Positions 16,907 through 27,884 of a DNA stretch of 64,000 nt are shown in pieces (within the stretch, counting starts at the first letter, position 1; each line of letters begins with the position of its first letter). Below the pieces are notes generated by a model. The model had not been told where the DNA came from and did not search any database. It saw only the letters and a list, made by a program, of their open reading frames with translations. Made by a program: the position numbers and the translations under genes. The DNA is from Methanohalophilus sp. RSK. Its GTDB lineage: Archaea > Halobacteriota > Methanosarcinia > Methanosarcinales > Methanosarcinaceae. The stretch spans positions 185,370-249,369 of the forward strand of contig NZ_RDSK01000012.1 of assembly GCF_003722075.1 (NCBI RefSeq), written 5' to 3'.

Positions 16907-17728
16907 TCAGGGGCGTACAGGCACGTTTTTCTCACGCAGGTGTTTTTTCACATCGTTTACCGTATATTCCCCGAAGTGGAAAATACTGGCAGCCAGCCCT
17001 GCATCAGCTTTGCCTTTTACAAACCCTTCCTGCATGTGTTCAGGGCCTCCCACACCACCGGAAGCAATAATCGGGATTTCCAGCTCCTCGGACAATTTGC
17101 GGGTTATCGGCAGGTCAAAACCATCATAGGTGCCATCACGGTCCATGCTGGTCAGCAGGATTTCGCCTGCACCCAGCTCTTCCACCTTTTTGGCCCACTG
17201 TACAGCATCGATTCCGGTACGTTTGCGTCCGCCGTAGACCACGACTTCATACCAGACTTTACTGCCATCCCCCAGTTCGATCAGGGTCTTGTCAGGATTA
17301 TTCTCAATATCGCTATTGCGCTTACAATCAATAGCAACAACGATACACTGGGAGCCGAAAATCTGCGCACCTTCCCTCACAAGTTCCGGGTTCTTGACCG
17401 CCGCGGTGTTAATGGAAACCTTATCCGCACCCGCACGCAGGATTTCCCGGATACGCTCCACCGAACCAATTCCTCCACCAACTGTCAGGGGAATGAAAAC
17501 CTCGTTAGCCGTGCGCTGGATCACATCGATCATGGTATCCCTGCCTTCATGGGATGCCGTAATATCCAGGAAAACCAGTTCATCAGCGCCCTGTTCATTG
17601 TAGCGTTTTGCCAGTTCCACCGGATCACCGGCTTTCCTGAGGTCAAGGAATTCCACACCTTTGACCACGGTCCCGCCGGCTTCATCCAGGGTTACATCAA
17701 GACACGGGATGATTCGTTTTGTGAGCAT
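16907..17728 (-). CDS. hisF: Imidazole glycerol phosphate synthase, cyclase subunit HisF
   Basis: HisF uses ammonia from HisH to form imidazole glycerol phosphate and AICAR in histidine synthesis. The 273-residue barrel starts with RIIPCLDV (catalytic Asp-11 type), has [37 protein letters not shown] and the second catalytic Asp in [15 protein letters not shown], then [12 protein letters not shown]. It carries a linker insertion near [14 protein letters not shown] that is seen in some archaeal HisF. HisH and HisI are encoded separately at 54.7 and 58.7 kb. Confidence 0.95.
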   Translation of the reverse strand: MLTKRIIPCLDVTLDEAGGTVVKGVEFLDLRKAGDPVELAKRYNEQGADELVFLDITASHEGRDTMIDVIQRTANEVFIPLTVGGGIGSVERIREILRAGADKVSINTAAVKNPELVREGAQIFGSQCIVVAIDCKRNSDIENNPDKTLIELGDGSKVWYEVVVYGGRKRTGIDAVQWAKKVEELGAGEILLTSMDRDGTYDGFDLPITRKLSEELEIPIIASGGVGGPEHMQEGFVKGKADAGLAASIFHFGEYTVNDVKKHLREKNVPVRP

Positions 17729-17887
17729 GTAAATGACAATGAAGTATTAATATATTAAATATTACCGGGAGAGGGTTTCTGTAAATCAGATCATCTGCAA
17801 ATTTCGTTCTGAAACAATGCGTGTTATCTATTTTTGTATGTTTCACAATCAGTAACATATATATTCAGCGTGTATGATTTTACACAC

Positions 17888-18730
17888 ATGAATCAACCAA
17901 CTCCTGTGATCGAAACAAAGAGTCTTTCTTTCCGGTATTCGCACAGTGATCAAAAAGCTCTCGATGGCATTGATTTCAAAGCTTACCAGGGAGATAAAAT
18001 AGCAGTACTCGGAGCAAACGGTGCAGGAAAATCGACCCTTTTCAAACATCTTAATGGAATACTTAAACCCATTGCAGGAAGTGTATATGTAAAAGGGCTC
18101 CCGATCAAAAAAGATAATATATTGGACGTACGGCATACTGTAGGAATTGTTTTCCAGAATCCTGATGACCAGATAATCTCGCCTACTGTAAAGGAAGATG
18201 TTGCCTTTGGACCGATGAATTTGGGATTACCATTGGAGGAAGTTGAAGAAAGAGTCAAAAAAGCCCTTGAAATCGTGAATTTATCGGGACTTGAAAAAAG
18301 AGTCCCCCATCATCTCAGCGGGGGACAGAAAAAACTGGTTTCTATTGCGGGAATTCTTGCAATCCAGCCTGAAGTAGTGATACTTGATGAGCCAACCGCC
18401 GGGCTGGACCCCGTAAGCGCAGATAATGTACTTGACATTATTGAAAGGATGAACAGAGATCTCAATATTACCGTGATAATATCCACTCATGAAGTGGATA
18501 TCGTACCCTCTTTTGCTGAGAGGGTCGTGGTACTTCACCATGGTAAAATTGAAGCTGAAGGAACTCCTATGGAAATATTTGACAACGGGATTTTGCTTAA
18601 AAAGGCACAACTGCGCATGCCCCGAATAGCTGAAGTTTTTAGCCTTTTGCAGGAAGAAGGGGTTGAAATAAAAATCCAGTCCACAGCCTTTGAAGCCAAA
18701 GAAGAGTTGCTTAAAGTTATCAAAAGATAA
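17888..18730 (+). CDS. cbiO: ECF nickel/cobalt transporter ATPase (CbiO type)
   Basis: This is the energising ATPase of an energy-coupling-factor transporter. Walker A GANGAGKSTL, Q-loop FQNPDDQI (typical of ECF ATPases), signature LSGGQKK, Walker B VVILDEPTAGLD and the switch His in STHEVD are all visible in 280 residues. The open frame begins at 17834, but MNQPTP at 17888 fits family starts. It is 12 bp upstream of cbiQ. The substrate-binding genes cbiM and a PDGLE gene converge from the other strand, so the transporter is encoded in two opposed units. Confidence 0.9.
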   Translation: MNQPTPVIETKSLSFRYSHSDQKALDGIDFKAYQGDKIAVLGANGAGKSTLFKHLNGILKPIAGSVYVKGLPIKKDNILDVRHTVGIVFQNPDDQIISPTVKEDVAFGPMNLGLPLEEVEERVKKALEIVNLSGLEKRVPHHLSGGQKKLVSIAGILAIQPEVVILDEPTAGLDPVSADNVLDIIERMNRDLNITVIISTHEVDIVPSFAERVVVLHHGKIEAEGTPMEIFDNGILLKKAQLRMPRIAEVFSLLQEEGVEIKIQSTAFEAKEELLKVIKR

Positions 18731-18742
18731 AGGTCTGTTTGT

Positions 18743-19549
18743 ATGGATATTACGCTTACGGATATAGAAAGGCAGACATATAAACAAACACCAATCCACA
18801 ATTTGGACGGCAGAACAAAGCTGGCAATATCAATAATTATAATAATTTACAGTGTATGGTTATCTCCTCTTGAGTCCTCCAACCTTTACAAGTTAGGGAC
18901 ACTGGAATTATATCTAATTATCCTGATGGTATTGGCTCGATTGAATCCGGTTTATGTACTTTTCCGACTACTCGTCACCCTGCCATTTGGAACAAGTATT
19001 ATTGTCCTACAGCCTTTTGTAAGACATTCGTTTTTGGACCAGGCCACCTATTGTCCTGTCGATCTGCCATTCGGGCTTGCTGTCACTTATGAAGGACTTC
19101 TTTTTGGTGGTTTGTTGTTTGCGAAGTTTCTCGTCTGTGTGTCCGCAATCATTCTTTTGTCATCGACCACACGAATGAATGAGATGGTTGCAGCAGCCAG
19201 AAGACTGGGAATTCCCGCCGAATTTACACTCCTGCTTACGATGATGGTAAGATACCTGTTTCTTTTCTGGATTTTCCTCAAAAGAATTCGTACCGCACAG
19301 AAAGTCAGGTTGTTTCACATATGGAACCGGAAAGTACCTAGAAAATGGATTCTCCGACAGGTTGCATATACAATAAGTTCCCTTTTCATACGTTCTTATG
19401 AACAGGGAGAAAGGACATACATCAGCATGCTGTGCAGGGGATACAAGGGAGATAGTGTGTACCTGCGTAAGGAAAAACTGCGTGTTCAGGATTATACGTT
19501 TGTGGCGATTGCTGCCGGTTTGCTTATTGTAATGCAGTTATATGTGTAA
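18743..19549 (+). CDS. cbiQ: ECF transporter membrane component (CbiQ type)
   Basis: The 268-residue T-component has an N-terminal motif HNLDGRTKLAISI, five to six membrane segments and the coupling helices with AARRLGIPAEF and MLCRGYKG (the conserved A-R-x pairs that contact the ATPase). It follows cbiO by 12 bp. It ends 34 bp before the convergent PDGLE gene. Confidence 0.9.
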   Translation: MDITLTDIERQTYKQTPIHNLDGRTKLAISIIIIIYSVWLSPLESSNLYKLGTLELYLIILMVLARLNPVYVLFRLLVTLPFGTSIIVLQPFVRHSFLDQATYCPVDLPFGLAVTYEGLLFGGLLFAKFLVCVSAIILLSSTTRMNEMVAAARRLGIPAEFTLLLTMMVRYLFLFWIFLKRIRTAQKVRLFHIWNRKVPRKWILRQVAYTISSLFIRSYEQGERTYISMLCRGYKGDSVYLRKEKLRVQDYTFVAIAAGLLIVMQLYV

Positions 19550-19583
19550 AATAAAAGAAAAAAAGTAGTTGGAAAGCTGAATT

Positions 19584-19877
19584 TTATATCTTTGCAGCTT
19601 TTCCGATACCGTATGCAATCAGAAGCATTGCAACGCTACCCACTGTTATGGCCACAATTTCCCCGGATTTGCCCATTCCTTCAATTGAATAGTCGGGCAT
19701 TGGGAACTGGATGGCAGGTTCTGATTCTTCAAGCACTGCAAATTTAGATTCCTCGATTACATTTTTTGCGGAACTTTCAAGACCGTCCGGAGCAGGGGAC
19801 GCAAGGAAAGGCGCTGCAACCGAAATGGTAATTGCAATTGCAAGCCCGATTAAAAGAAACTTCATGTTATTGTTCAT
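19584..19877 (-). CDS. PDGLE-domain protein, CbiN-like subunit of Ni/Co transporter
   Basis: The 97-residue protein has two membrane helices (about residues 6-25 and 72-93) and the PAPDGLESSAKNVIEE signature between them, which defines PDGLE/CbiN-like accessory subunits of Ni/Co ECF transporters. It overlaps cbiM by 4 bp (19874-19877), so translation is coupled. Confidence 0.9.
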   Translation of the reverse strand: MNNNMKFLLIGLAIAITISVAAPFLASPAPDGLESSAKNVIEESKFAVLEESEPAIQFPMPDYSIEGMGKSGEIVAITVGSVAMLLIAYGIGKAAKI

Positions 19878-20524
19878 GCTTCCACTCCACGACTATCCTT
19901 AACTGTATCCGACAACAAATCCGGCCTGGATCTTGCAATTGCCGCCAGTGCGATGGTTGTTATCAATCCCTCAGCGACAATACCTATTATGAAGTGGAAG
20001 GTCCCCATTGCTATTAAACCCGGTACAAGAGGGAACGTACCTGCCAGCCACATTTCAAACGCCACTGCCAGTGAGGCTATGAAAAGGCCAAGCCACGCAC
20101 CCACATAAGCAGCAATGCTCATGCTTACACGTTTCTTCAGACCTACAAATGTATAATAACCGATAAACCCGGAAATCAACCCCATGTTGATGATGTTTGC
20201 ACCCATTACAGTAATTCCCCCATCACCAAACACGAATCCCTGGACAATCAGGACAAGGGTCAGTACGAGTAATCCTGCCCACGGGCTACCCAGTACGATA
20301 GCTACAAGCGTTGCGCCAACCATGTGACCACTGGTTCCCATTCCAATAGGGATGTTCAGAGCCTGGATTGCAAATATTCCCGCAGCAAGAGCTGCAAGAA
20401 TGGGTATTTTCGTGTCATCCATTTCTTTTCTCGACCATCGCAAAGACATTATTATGAAAGGGATAGCGATAGCCCAATAGACAATAGCCTGACTTAATGG
20501 CATAAATGAATCTGGTATGTGCAT
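19874..20524 (-). CDS. cbiM: Ni/Co transporter substrate-binding membrane subunit CbiM
   Basis: CbiM binds the metal through its N-terminus; here MHIPDSFM places His at position 2 as required. The 216 residues form about six membrane segments, with MGTSGHMVGATLVAIVLG carrying the second conserved His pair region. The frame extends six codons further upstream, but GGAGGAAAT immediately before the ATG at 20524 fixes the start. Whether nickel (for hydrogenase, CODH, methyl-CoM reductase F430) or cobalt (for corrinoids) is carried is not visible; both are needed in methylotrophic methanogens. Confidence 0.9.
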   Translation of the reverse strand: MHIPDSFMPLSQAIVYWAIAIPFIIMSLRWSRKEMDDTKIPILAALAAGIFAIQALNIPIGMGTSGHMVGATLVAIVLGSPWAGLLVLTLVLIVQGFVFGDGGITVMGANIINMGLISGFIGYYTFVGLKKRVSMSIAAYVGAWLGLFIASLAVAFEMWLAGTFPLVPGLIAMGTFHFIIGIVAEGLITTIALAAIARSRPDLLSDTVKDSRGVEA

Positions 20525-20750
20525 ATTTCCTCCGTTTAACACAGGATCTACATTTTGACGTATATAGTGTTAATATTTTGAACAATAGTATTACATGAAA
20601 TATGTTCTTAAAATAAATAATTATCGCAAAAGTGACCCTGTAGAAACATCCAGGGATACACTATGAACGAATGCCTCAACAATTACAACCACCATGAAGA
20701 CCGTGGGATATAACAACTTTTATAGACAATGCAGCATATATGTGAAGAAG

Positions 20751-22472
20751 ATGCCTTCAAGGTATATTCCCGCAATATTAATCCTGTTACTACTATGCAA
20801 TCCTGCTTTTGCATATGACCACCAGTATGAGGATATCTGGGTCAATCAGGGTTCCTATTCCCTGGGAGAAGGGGAAAGGGCATTCATTGATAGTTATACC
20901 ATAAAACCCTACAATATTGAAAATGGAAACGCAGAATTACTTCTCTATCTCAATGATAACTATATTGGACATTTCCATGTTGATGACAGCGCCAACAACG
21001 AATATGTCTATGAAAATACACTAAGGGTCAATGTCACAGAAATAAACAAGGGACAAGTTACTTTTGATGCTGCATTCCACGAGTATGAGAAAGTATGGAT
21101 ACTGAGAGAAAGTTACAGGCTTGATACAGGAAACAATGTATCCTATGAAAATACAGATGTAAAGCTTCAAGCAATCGATGAAGCCACAAAAACTGCATAT
21201 CTTGACATAAAGCATAATAACAAAAATCAAGAGCAGGAATTCAAACGCGGGGACGTCCTGAAATACAACAGGGAAATTATGCTCAGGGTCTCCTATGTCG
21301 ATAGTACATCAGCAGTGGTTGAGTTCTACACCCCCGGCAAAGCCTCTGTTCAACTAAACCTTACAGGTATCAGGGATACATACAGGTGCAACAATCAGAT
21401 CCATGCAACAACATCTATTCAAAACACAGGAGAGTTGACCCTACGTGGAATTTCCCTTGATACAAAAACTTCTGTTGGAGATATAGTAATCCAGAAAAAT
21501 GTGTCTCAGACTCTCAAACCCGGGAAAAACTTCACCACTGACCTGATTATCCGAATACCCGAACAACCTCGCAAGATGAATTCCGAAATTGAACTTAACC
21601 TAAAAGGTTTTGATTATCTGGGCAACGAGTATGATGATTCCGCAAAAGCCACAATAACCATACTGCCCTTCATATCCATCAATAAGGAAATTGTGGAAAA
21701 AAACCTAGACGCTACTTCCAACTTATCGGTAAACCTCACAATCCATAATTATGCTTCTTCTAAAAAGATAGTACATCTTCAGGACGAACTCCCGTCCTCT
21801 TTCTTGTTAATGGACAATCCCAGTCCAAAATGGGATATAGTAATCCCTTCCAACAGCAATGAAACAATCAATTATACCGCTATGCCCACTGAGGCAGGAA
21901 GATATGAAATCAAGCCTGCAACTGCCAGTTTTGAATATAAGGGCAATTCATATGAAGTGACCTCTGACGGAAACTTCCCGGTAGTAGTCGAAGGTACCAA
22001 ACTGGAAATAGACAGGAAACTAAACAAGACTACTCCGAAAATCGGGGAACATGTCAGAGTATCCCTGACAGCATCCAACACAGGAACCATAACCTCGAAT
22101 GTGGAAATAGGGGAAAGTGTTCCTGATGATGTGGATGTTATTGGAGGAGAATTGTCCTGGATTGGCAAACTGAAGCCCCTGGAAGAAAAAACAATTGAAT
22201 ACACCATCAAGACACCTGATGCCCCTGCAGTTCATTTATCTCCGACTGTGCTTGAATATGAAAGTGAGGACGGGACTGCCGGGCAGGTAAAAACCGATAC
22301 TTACACAATAAACATACAGGATGGCAATGCAGACGGCCATACGAAAGATTCAAACCAGCCAGCAGGAGAAAACATGGGAGCAACAATGCTCATTGGCATC
22401 TATGCTGTACTGCTCATGGTAATTGTAACCGGGCCCCTGATCGCATACTTATATATAAATAAAAAACGTTGA
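20751..22472 (+). CDS. Large surface protein with Ig/DUF11-like repeats and C-terminal membrane anchor
   Basis: The start ATG at 20751 puts a signal peptide (ending NPAFA) at the N-terminus; the frame extends to 20694, and a TATA-like TTTTATAG at about 20717 favours the later start. About 550 residues of beta-rich domains follow. At least two conserved-adhesin-like repeats carry SxxNTG motifs (ATTSIQNTGELTLRG and SLTASNTGTITSNVEIGESVP). A single membrane helix near the C-terminus ends in NKKR. This is the layout of cell-surface proteins with CARDB/DUF11 modules. The membrane protein 21 bp downstream is probably in the same operon. Function unknown. Confidence 0.7.
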   Translation: MPSRYIPAILILLLLCNPAFAYDHQYEDIWVNQGSYSLGEGERAFIDSYTIKPYNIENGNAELLLYLNDNYIGHFHVDDSANNEYVYENTLRVNVTEINKGQVTFDAAFHEYEKVWILRESYRLDTGNNVSYENTDVKLQAIDEATKTAYLDIKHNNKNQEQEFKRGDVLKYNREIMLRVSYVDSTSAVVEFYTPGKASVQLNLTGIRDTYRCNNQIHATTSIQNTGELTLRGISLDTKTSVGDIVIQKNVSQTLKPGKNFTTDLIIRIPEQPRKMNSEIELNLKGFDYLGNEYDDSAKATITILPFISINKEIVEKNLDATSNLSVNLTIHNYASSKKIVHLQDELPSSFLLMDNPSPKWDIVIPSNSNETINYTAMPTEAGRYEIKPATASFEYKGNSYEVTSDGNFPVVVEGTKLEIDRKLNKTTPKIGEHVRVSLTASNTGTITSNVEIGESVPDDVDVIGGELSWIGKLKPLEEKTIEYTIKTPDAPAVHLSPTVLEYESEDGTAGQVKTDTYTINIQDGNADGHTKDSNQPAGENMGATMLIGIYAVLLMVIVTGPLIAYLYINKKR

Positions 22473-22493
22473 TTGAAATTAAAGAGGATTTAA

Positions 22494-22796
22494 ATGGACA
22501 TAATAGCCTTCTCAATATCAATTGCCTTCTTTCTGATATTATCCGTTGCTGTATTGTTCATATTTTTCAGGTATTCGTCCTTTTTTGCAATACTGCTGCT
22601 CACAATACCCGTTATGCTTGCAACAATTGTTGCACCTGAACCCACAGGGGCCTTCCTGTCCATACAGCATTTCATGCTTGATGGTGGAAATGTCCCAATA
22701 AATAACTACCATGTCCTGTTTATAGTATGGACTACACTGACGGGAATAATTATCTACAGTGAGTTTCTCACCTGGTACCTTGCAAAAAGAGGATGA
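22494..22796 (+). CDS. Small membrane protein, three helices, unknown
   Basis: The 100-residue protein has hydrophobic segments at about residues 5-28, 31-48 and 74-92, with an outer loop containing PTGAFLSIQHF. I do not recognise a family. It follows the surface protein by 21 bp and ends 3 bp before the convergent ABCE1 gene. AAAGAGGAT before the ATG is a usable ribosome binding site. Confidence 0.6.
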   Translation: MDIIAFSISIAFFLILSVAVLFIFFRYSSFFAILLLTIPVMLATIVAPEPTGAFLSIQHFMLDGGNVPINNYHVLFIVWTTLTGIIIYSEFLTWYLAKRG

Positions 22797-22799
22797 AAA

Positions 22800-24566
22800 T
22801 TATTCATCCAGATTGTGATAATAGTATTCGCCCTTGGATTTTTGCAACCTGTCTAGGTGTGAATCCTTTTTATTGACCCTGGGCCGGGACGTATCTTCAT
22901 CACGGCGAAAAGTTATGTCCAGATTGGAGAGGAACTTATTCATTCCTTTCTGCATACCGGTCGGGGAATGAGCTTCACCATATACAGCCGGCTCACCTTC
23001 AAAAACGATCAATCTTTCACTGAGCATATCGATCATGTAGATATCATGATCTACAACCATGGCGGTTTTCTTATTGTTCTCAGCAAAACGCTTGATGGTC
23101 TTGGTGGCTTGGGAGCGCTGTTCGACATCTAGATGAGCACTGGGTTCATCAAGAATATACATATCTGCATCCCTGGTCAAACAGGCTGCTATTGCAACCC
23201 TCTGTAGTTCACCACCACTGAGATCGGCCAGGAAGCGGTCATAGAGCCTTTCAAGCTGGAGAGGTTTGGCAATCTCAGCCTCATAGTAACTGGTATCAAC
23301 CTTTGAGGAGATTCCCCTGAGGAAATATTTAACCGGTAGATTCTGGTCAACCACGATATACTGGGGCTTATAGGAAATAGATATGTCAAAGTCCATCTCT
23401 TTTTCATCCGGTTCTTCCTCGCCAGCAAGGACCTTTACGAAAGTGGACTTACCAATTCCATTGGGACCCACAATCCCAAGCACTTCGCCGTTTCTAAGGG
23501 AACCTTCAGCTGCTTTGAGGCTGAACTTATCATAGTTCTTGGAAAAGCCCTCATATTCCACAAGTGTGCCAACTTCTTTTTCAGCTCTTGGGGGATGAAC
23601 TTCAAAATTTATACTGTCCGGCCTGACACGCACATTCTCCTCGGGAAGATAGCCTTTGAGATACTGATTGATGGCAATACGCACTCCCTTGGGATGAGTA
23701 ATCACACCATAGCCGGAAGGCATACCGTAAGCAACATGTACCACATCAGAGAGCATGTCCAGAATTGCCAGATCGTGTTCTACAACAAGTACGGCCTTGT
23801 CCTGTGAAATTTCCTGAATTAACTGGGACACTTTTATACGCTGGTAAATGTCAAGATAGGGGCTGATCTCATCAAAAAAGTAGAAATCGGCGTCTTTGGC
23901 AGCACAGGCAGCAATCGCTACTCTCTGGAGTTCCCCTCCACTCAAGTCCCCGATATTGCGATCCATTATATGAGATAAACCGAGCTTATTCACAAGGTCA
24001 TCCAGCCTACCGCATTCATCTGTTTTTTCAAGCAATTCACGGGTTTTGCCGTTGAAAGCTTTGGGGATCATATCGACATACTGGGGTTTCTGGGAAACTT
24101 TTATAGTGCCTGCTGCAACCTTGCTGAAATATTCATACATAGAGGTTCCTGAATAATATTCAAGCACCTTATCCCAGCTTCCTTCCTCACCACCAAAATT
24201 GGGGATCATGTTTCCTGAAAGAATCTGCACACAGGTACTTTTACCGATACCATTGGGCCCCAGAATACCGGTTACCCTGCCGGTTTCAACTGAAGGCAGA
24301 CCGTAGAGCGCAAAACCATTGGTACCGTAACGATGGATTGGTTTATCCAGTTCCTCGGGCAGGCCAATAATCATAATGGCATCAAAGGGACATTTATTGA
24401 CGCATATACCACAGCCCACACACATCTCTTCTGAAATTATGGGTTTCCCGTCTTCTCCAAAAATGATGGTTTCGTCGCCTGTCCTGACGCGGGGACAATA
24501 TTTCTCACACTCGTGGCTGCATCTTCTGGGCTGACATCTATCTTTATTCAGTACTGCAATTCGCAT
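22800..24566 (-). CDS. Ribosome recycling ATPase ABCE1 (RNase L inhibitor homologue)
   Basis: ABCE1 splits ribosomes after termination. The N-terminus carries two Fe4S4 clusters: the atypical CQPRRCSHECEKYCPR and the ferredoxin-like CVGCGICVNKCPF. Two ABC domains follow: GPNGIGKSTCVQ, LSGGELQRVAIAA and FFDEISPYLD; then GPNGIGKSTFVK, LSGGELQRVAIAA and ILDEPSAHLD. The hinge region and length of 588 residues are normal. Confidence 0.97.
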   Translation of the reverse strand: MRIAVLNKDRCQPRRCSHECEKYCPRVRTGDETIIFGEDGKPIISEEMCVGCGICVNKCPFDAIMIIGLPEELDKPIHRYGTNGFALYGLPSVETGRVTGILGPNGIGKSTCVQILSGNMIPNFGGEEGSWDKVLEYYSGTSMYEYFSKVAAGTIKVSQKPQYVDMIPKAFNGKTRELLEKTDECGRLDDLVNKLGLSHIMDRNIGDLSGGELQRVAIAACAAKDADFYFFDEISPYLDIYQRIKVSQLIQEISQDKAVLVVEHDLAILDMLSDVVHVAYGMPSGYGVITHPKGVRIAINQYLKGYLPEENVRVRPDSINFEVHPPRAEKEVGTLVEYEGFSKNYDKFSLKAAEGSLRNGEVLGIVGPNGIGKSTFVKVLAGEEEPDEKEMDFDISISYKPQYIVVDQNLPVKYFLRGISSKVDTSYYEAEIAKPLQLERLYDRFLADLSGGELQRVAIAACLTRDADMYILDEPSAHLDVEQRSQATKTIKRFAENNKKTAMVVDHDIYMIDMLSERLIVFEGEPAVYGEAHSPTGMQKGMNKFLSNLDITFRRDEDTSRPRVNKKDSHLDRLQKSKGEYYYHNLDE

Positions 24567-24596
24567 ATCAAAATACCTGCCAGATAAGGGTGGGTA

Positions 24597-24983
24597 TCAG
24601 TTCAAAAGTAATGTCCATGTGACAAGGCAAAAATCAATAACTATAAACTCTACATAAAACCAATCTTTCATACCAAATTCCTTGGTATCGATATTGATCT
24701 TTGGGAAAATCAAGCGCTGGGCATAAAAGGCAAGTATTGCAACAATTACAAGGATGGCATACCATTTTGTTTCCGCTCCTATTCCCAGCACATTGAATGC
24801 TATGATACCTGCGAAAATTCCTATAAAAGCAGCAACTGCAGTCTTCACGATACCCTCAACATGAGCTGCTCTCTTCTCCTCGGGGGTCATGACCTTCGTA
24901 GCTTTGGTCACTTCTGCAGCAGAAGCCTTTTCCCCTTCAGCAGGCTTATTTTCCTTTTTTGATTTATTCGATTTATTTTTCAA
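24597..24983 (-). CDS. EMC6-like membrane protein
   Basis: The 128-residue protein has a highly charged lysine/glutamate-rich N-terminus of about 40 residues and three membrane helices (about 48-66, 76-94 and 106-127), with FAGIIAFNVLGI and YAQRLIFPKI fitting the archaeal EMC6-like family, relatives of the eukaryotic ER membrane protein complex subunit. It lies 30 bp upstream of ABCE1 in the same direction. Assignment is by pattern and moderately confident. Confidence 0.65.
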   Translation of the reverse strand: MKNKSNKSKKENKPAEGEKASAAEVTKATKVMTPEEKRAAHVEGIVKTAVAAFIGIFAGIIAFNVLGIGAETKWYAILVIVAILAFYAQRLIFPKINIDTKEFGMKDWFYVEFIVIDFCLVTWTLLLN

Positions 24984-25067
24984 GGGGCATCTTCTCCTGA
25001 ATGAATATTATAAATGAACATACAACACAATAACCAATATAAACGTTTATTCATAGGTGATCACCTA

Positions 25068-26075
25068 TTACATAAATTCATTGCTGACAACATTATTGAT
25101 ATCCGCAAGGCAAACGGCATCATAACCCAATGAATTCAGATGACAAGCAAATCTTGAGGGACGATGTCCCCCCGGATGATAGACAACCACAAATTCAGGA
25201 TCGATATCCAGAACCATTCTTTCCAGGCCCGAAGCATCCAGATGATCGCTGATATTAATGGAAGGAAACCGGTGATCCCTGCGTCCTGTAATCATGTATT
25301 TGGACATATAAAGGGGGAGGTCTTCGAGTTTGCCTGGAGAAACAACATTGACTTCGGCTCTTTCATCCATCGAAACAAGTTCACCTGCATCCTCAAGCAG
25401 GTTTTGTGTAAGTTCCTGCGACCTATCATCCATCCCTATTGGTCCCTCATAACCGGATTGCCTGATAAGTCTTACAACCCTTTGCGCCTTCCCGAAGGGA
25501 TACGCACCAAATGCTACATCTTGAGGGGATTCAAGAGCCGCATAAAACCCTTCCATATCATCCTCAAAATAACAGGAAAGGTCAGCAGGGTCTCCATAAT
25601 TTGCCTCGGTTATGAGTACATCGCAAGAGGGAAGATTTGAGGCATCTTTCACATCACCTGTTGCAAGAATACGCATCCCATTTTCATTCTCCCATCCAAA
25701 GGCCACAGAACCATCGGTGTGATGGGTTGGATAGGTTCGTATTTTTACGCCCCTATGGTCAATAAGCCCATTTTCCTCTGCCAAGTTGCCTTTAAAATCA
25801 CGACTATGCCGTACCTCCAGGGCATTCATTGTCTTTTCCGTGCATATTGAGCACTCAGACAGCATTGCTGAACTGCCATGATGGTCAGAATGGGCATGGG
25901 TTATCAAATAAGCATCCGGCTGCGGATATTTTGCCGCAACCCTTGTAGAATCAATAAAAAAAGAGCGCAAACTTCCTTCTTCACTTCTGAATTTTACAGC
26001 CAGGTGGGGCTTGAGACCTCCGCGGGCGTTTTTTTGCCTGTACGGCATCATACCCATCCTGACCAGACGCTGCAC
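25068..26075 (-). CDS. Metallo-beta-lactamase-fold hydrolase, RNA-processing exonuclease type
   Basis: The 335-residue protein has the MBL motifs THAHSDHHG (about residues 59-67), HTDGSVAFG, ATGDV and the C-terminal VVYHPGGHRPS. It resembles the DNA/mRNA-processing exonuclease branch (beta-CASP-like or SNM1-type), in which the late His completes the site. The frame starts with GTG at 26075, preceded by GAGGT at good spacing; ATG codons at 26057, 26051 and 26048 are alternatives. The substrate cannot be inferred from the neighbours. Confidence 0.75.
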   Translation of the reverse strand: MQRLVRMGMMPYRQKNARGGLKPHLAVKFRSEEGSLRSFFIDSTRVAAKYPQPDAYLITHAHSDHHGSSAMLSECSICTEKTMNALEVRHSRDFKGNLAEENGLIDHRGVKIRTYPTHHTDGSVAFGWENENGMRILATGDVKDASNLPSCDVLITEANYGDPADLSCYFEDDMEGFYAALESPQDVAFGAYPFGKAQRVVRLIRQSGYEGPIGMDDRSQELTQNLLEDAGELVSMDERAEVNVVSPGKLEDLPLYMSKYMITGRRDHRFPSINISDHLDASGLERMVLDIDPEFVVVYHPGGHRPSRFACHLNSLGYDAVCLADINNVVSNEFM

Positions 26076-26154
26076 TTGTTATACCTCAGGTGAGAAGAGG
26101 ATTACAAGTTATATACCCTTTCCGAAAAAGGAAGAAAAAGGAAAGAGGGGTGTA

Positions 26155-26424
26155 TCAGAATAATTTCTTGAGTTCGCCACTCAGTATATCGGCACTGGTT
26201 ACACCGGTATACCTTTTAATTTCCGAACCGTCTTTTTCGATGATCAGGGTAGGTACCGCATGAATACCATATTTTCCGGCAAGGTCGGGACTCTGGTCCA
26301 CATCAACTTCCTTAATATCGACCTTGTCGCCGAGTTCCTGCTCCAGGTTCTCAAGAATTGGTTTCTGCATCTTGCATGGGCCACACCAGGTGGCGCTGAA
26401 ATCATATAATACAACATTACTCAT
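26155..26424 (-). CDS. trxA: Thioredoxin
   Basis: The 89-residue protein has FSATWCGPCKMQ (redox pair C-G-P-C) and the cis-proline loop HAVPTLIIEKDG, the complete thioredoxin fold at slightly short length. It is transcribed away from the acyltransferase locus, across a 205-bp region that holds a repeated promoter element. Confidence 0.95.
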   Translation of the reverse strand: MSNVVLYDFSATWCGPCKMQKPILENLEQELGDKVDIKEVDVDQSPDLAGKYGIHAVPTLIIEKDGSEIKRYTGVTSADILSGELKKLF

Positions 26425-26494
26425 CCGATATCACCTTGAATATTACAAAATATATCTACAACAGTATCTTTGAAATGCTTTACCGTGTGTTGCG

Positions 26495-26530
26495 CGGTAT
26501 TGCACTAACCATACACAATCATGGTGTTAT
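26495..26530 (+). promoter_or_regulatory. Repeated promoter-proximal palindrome, copy 1
   Basis: A 36-bp segment beginning CGGTATTG and containing ACCATACACAATCATGGT is matched at 32 of 36 positions by 33789-33824. The ACCAT and ATGGT arms form an inverted repeat with an 8-base spacer, and a TATA box (TTATATAA) follows at once in both copies. This fits an operator for a dimeric regulator beside the promoter of the acyltransferase gene. Confidence 0.6.
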
Positions 26531-26629
26531 CTTATATAAACTTGCTGGTTTACCGCACATATAAAAAATCAAGTCAAAAACAAATCCATATGTAAAAATT
26601 TAAATAAAGCATTGTAATTTAGCGATGTT

Positions 26630-27734
<1,105 letters not shown>

Positions 27735-27884
27735 AAGGCCAATTAATTATTATTTTTTGTTCATTTATCTTACATAATTACTAGACAAAAGGATTGGATT
27801 TCTATCTGTATATATAAGTATCTTAGATATTTTCGATGGAATCCACTTTGTCGACAAATAAGGCATTTTTTGGACAAAGTGAGA

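Noticed and set aside
20543..20693. Possible nickel-responsive (NikR-type) operator upstream of cbiM
   Set aside because: GTGTTA and GTATTAC occur at suitable distance but are not inverted copies of each other as NikR sites require.
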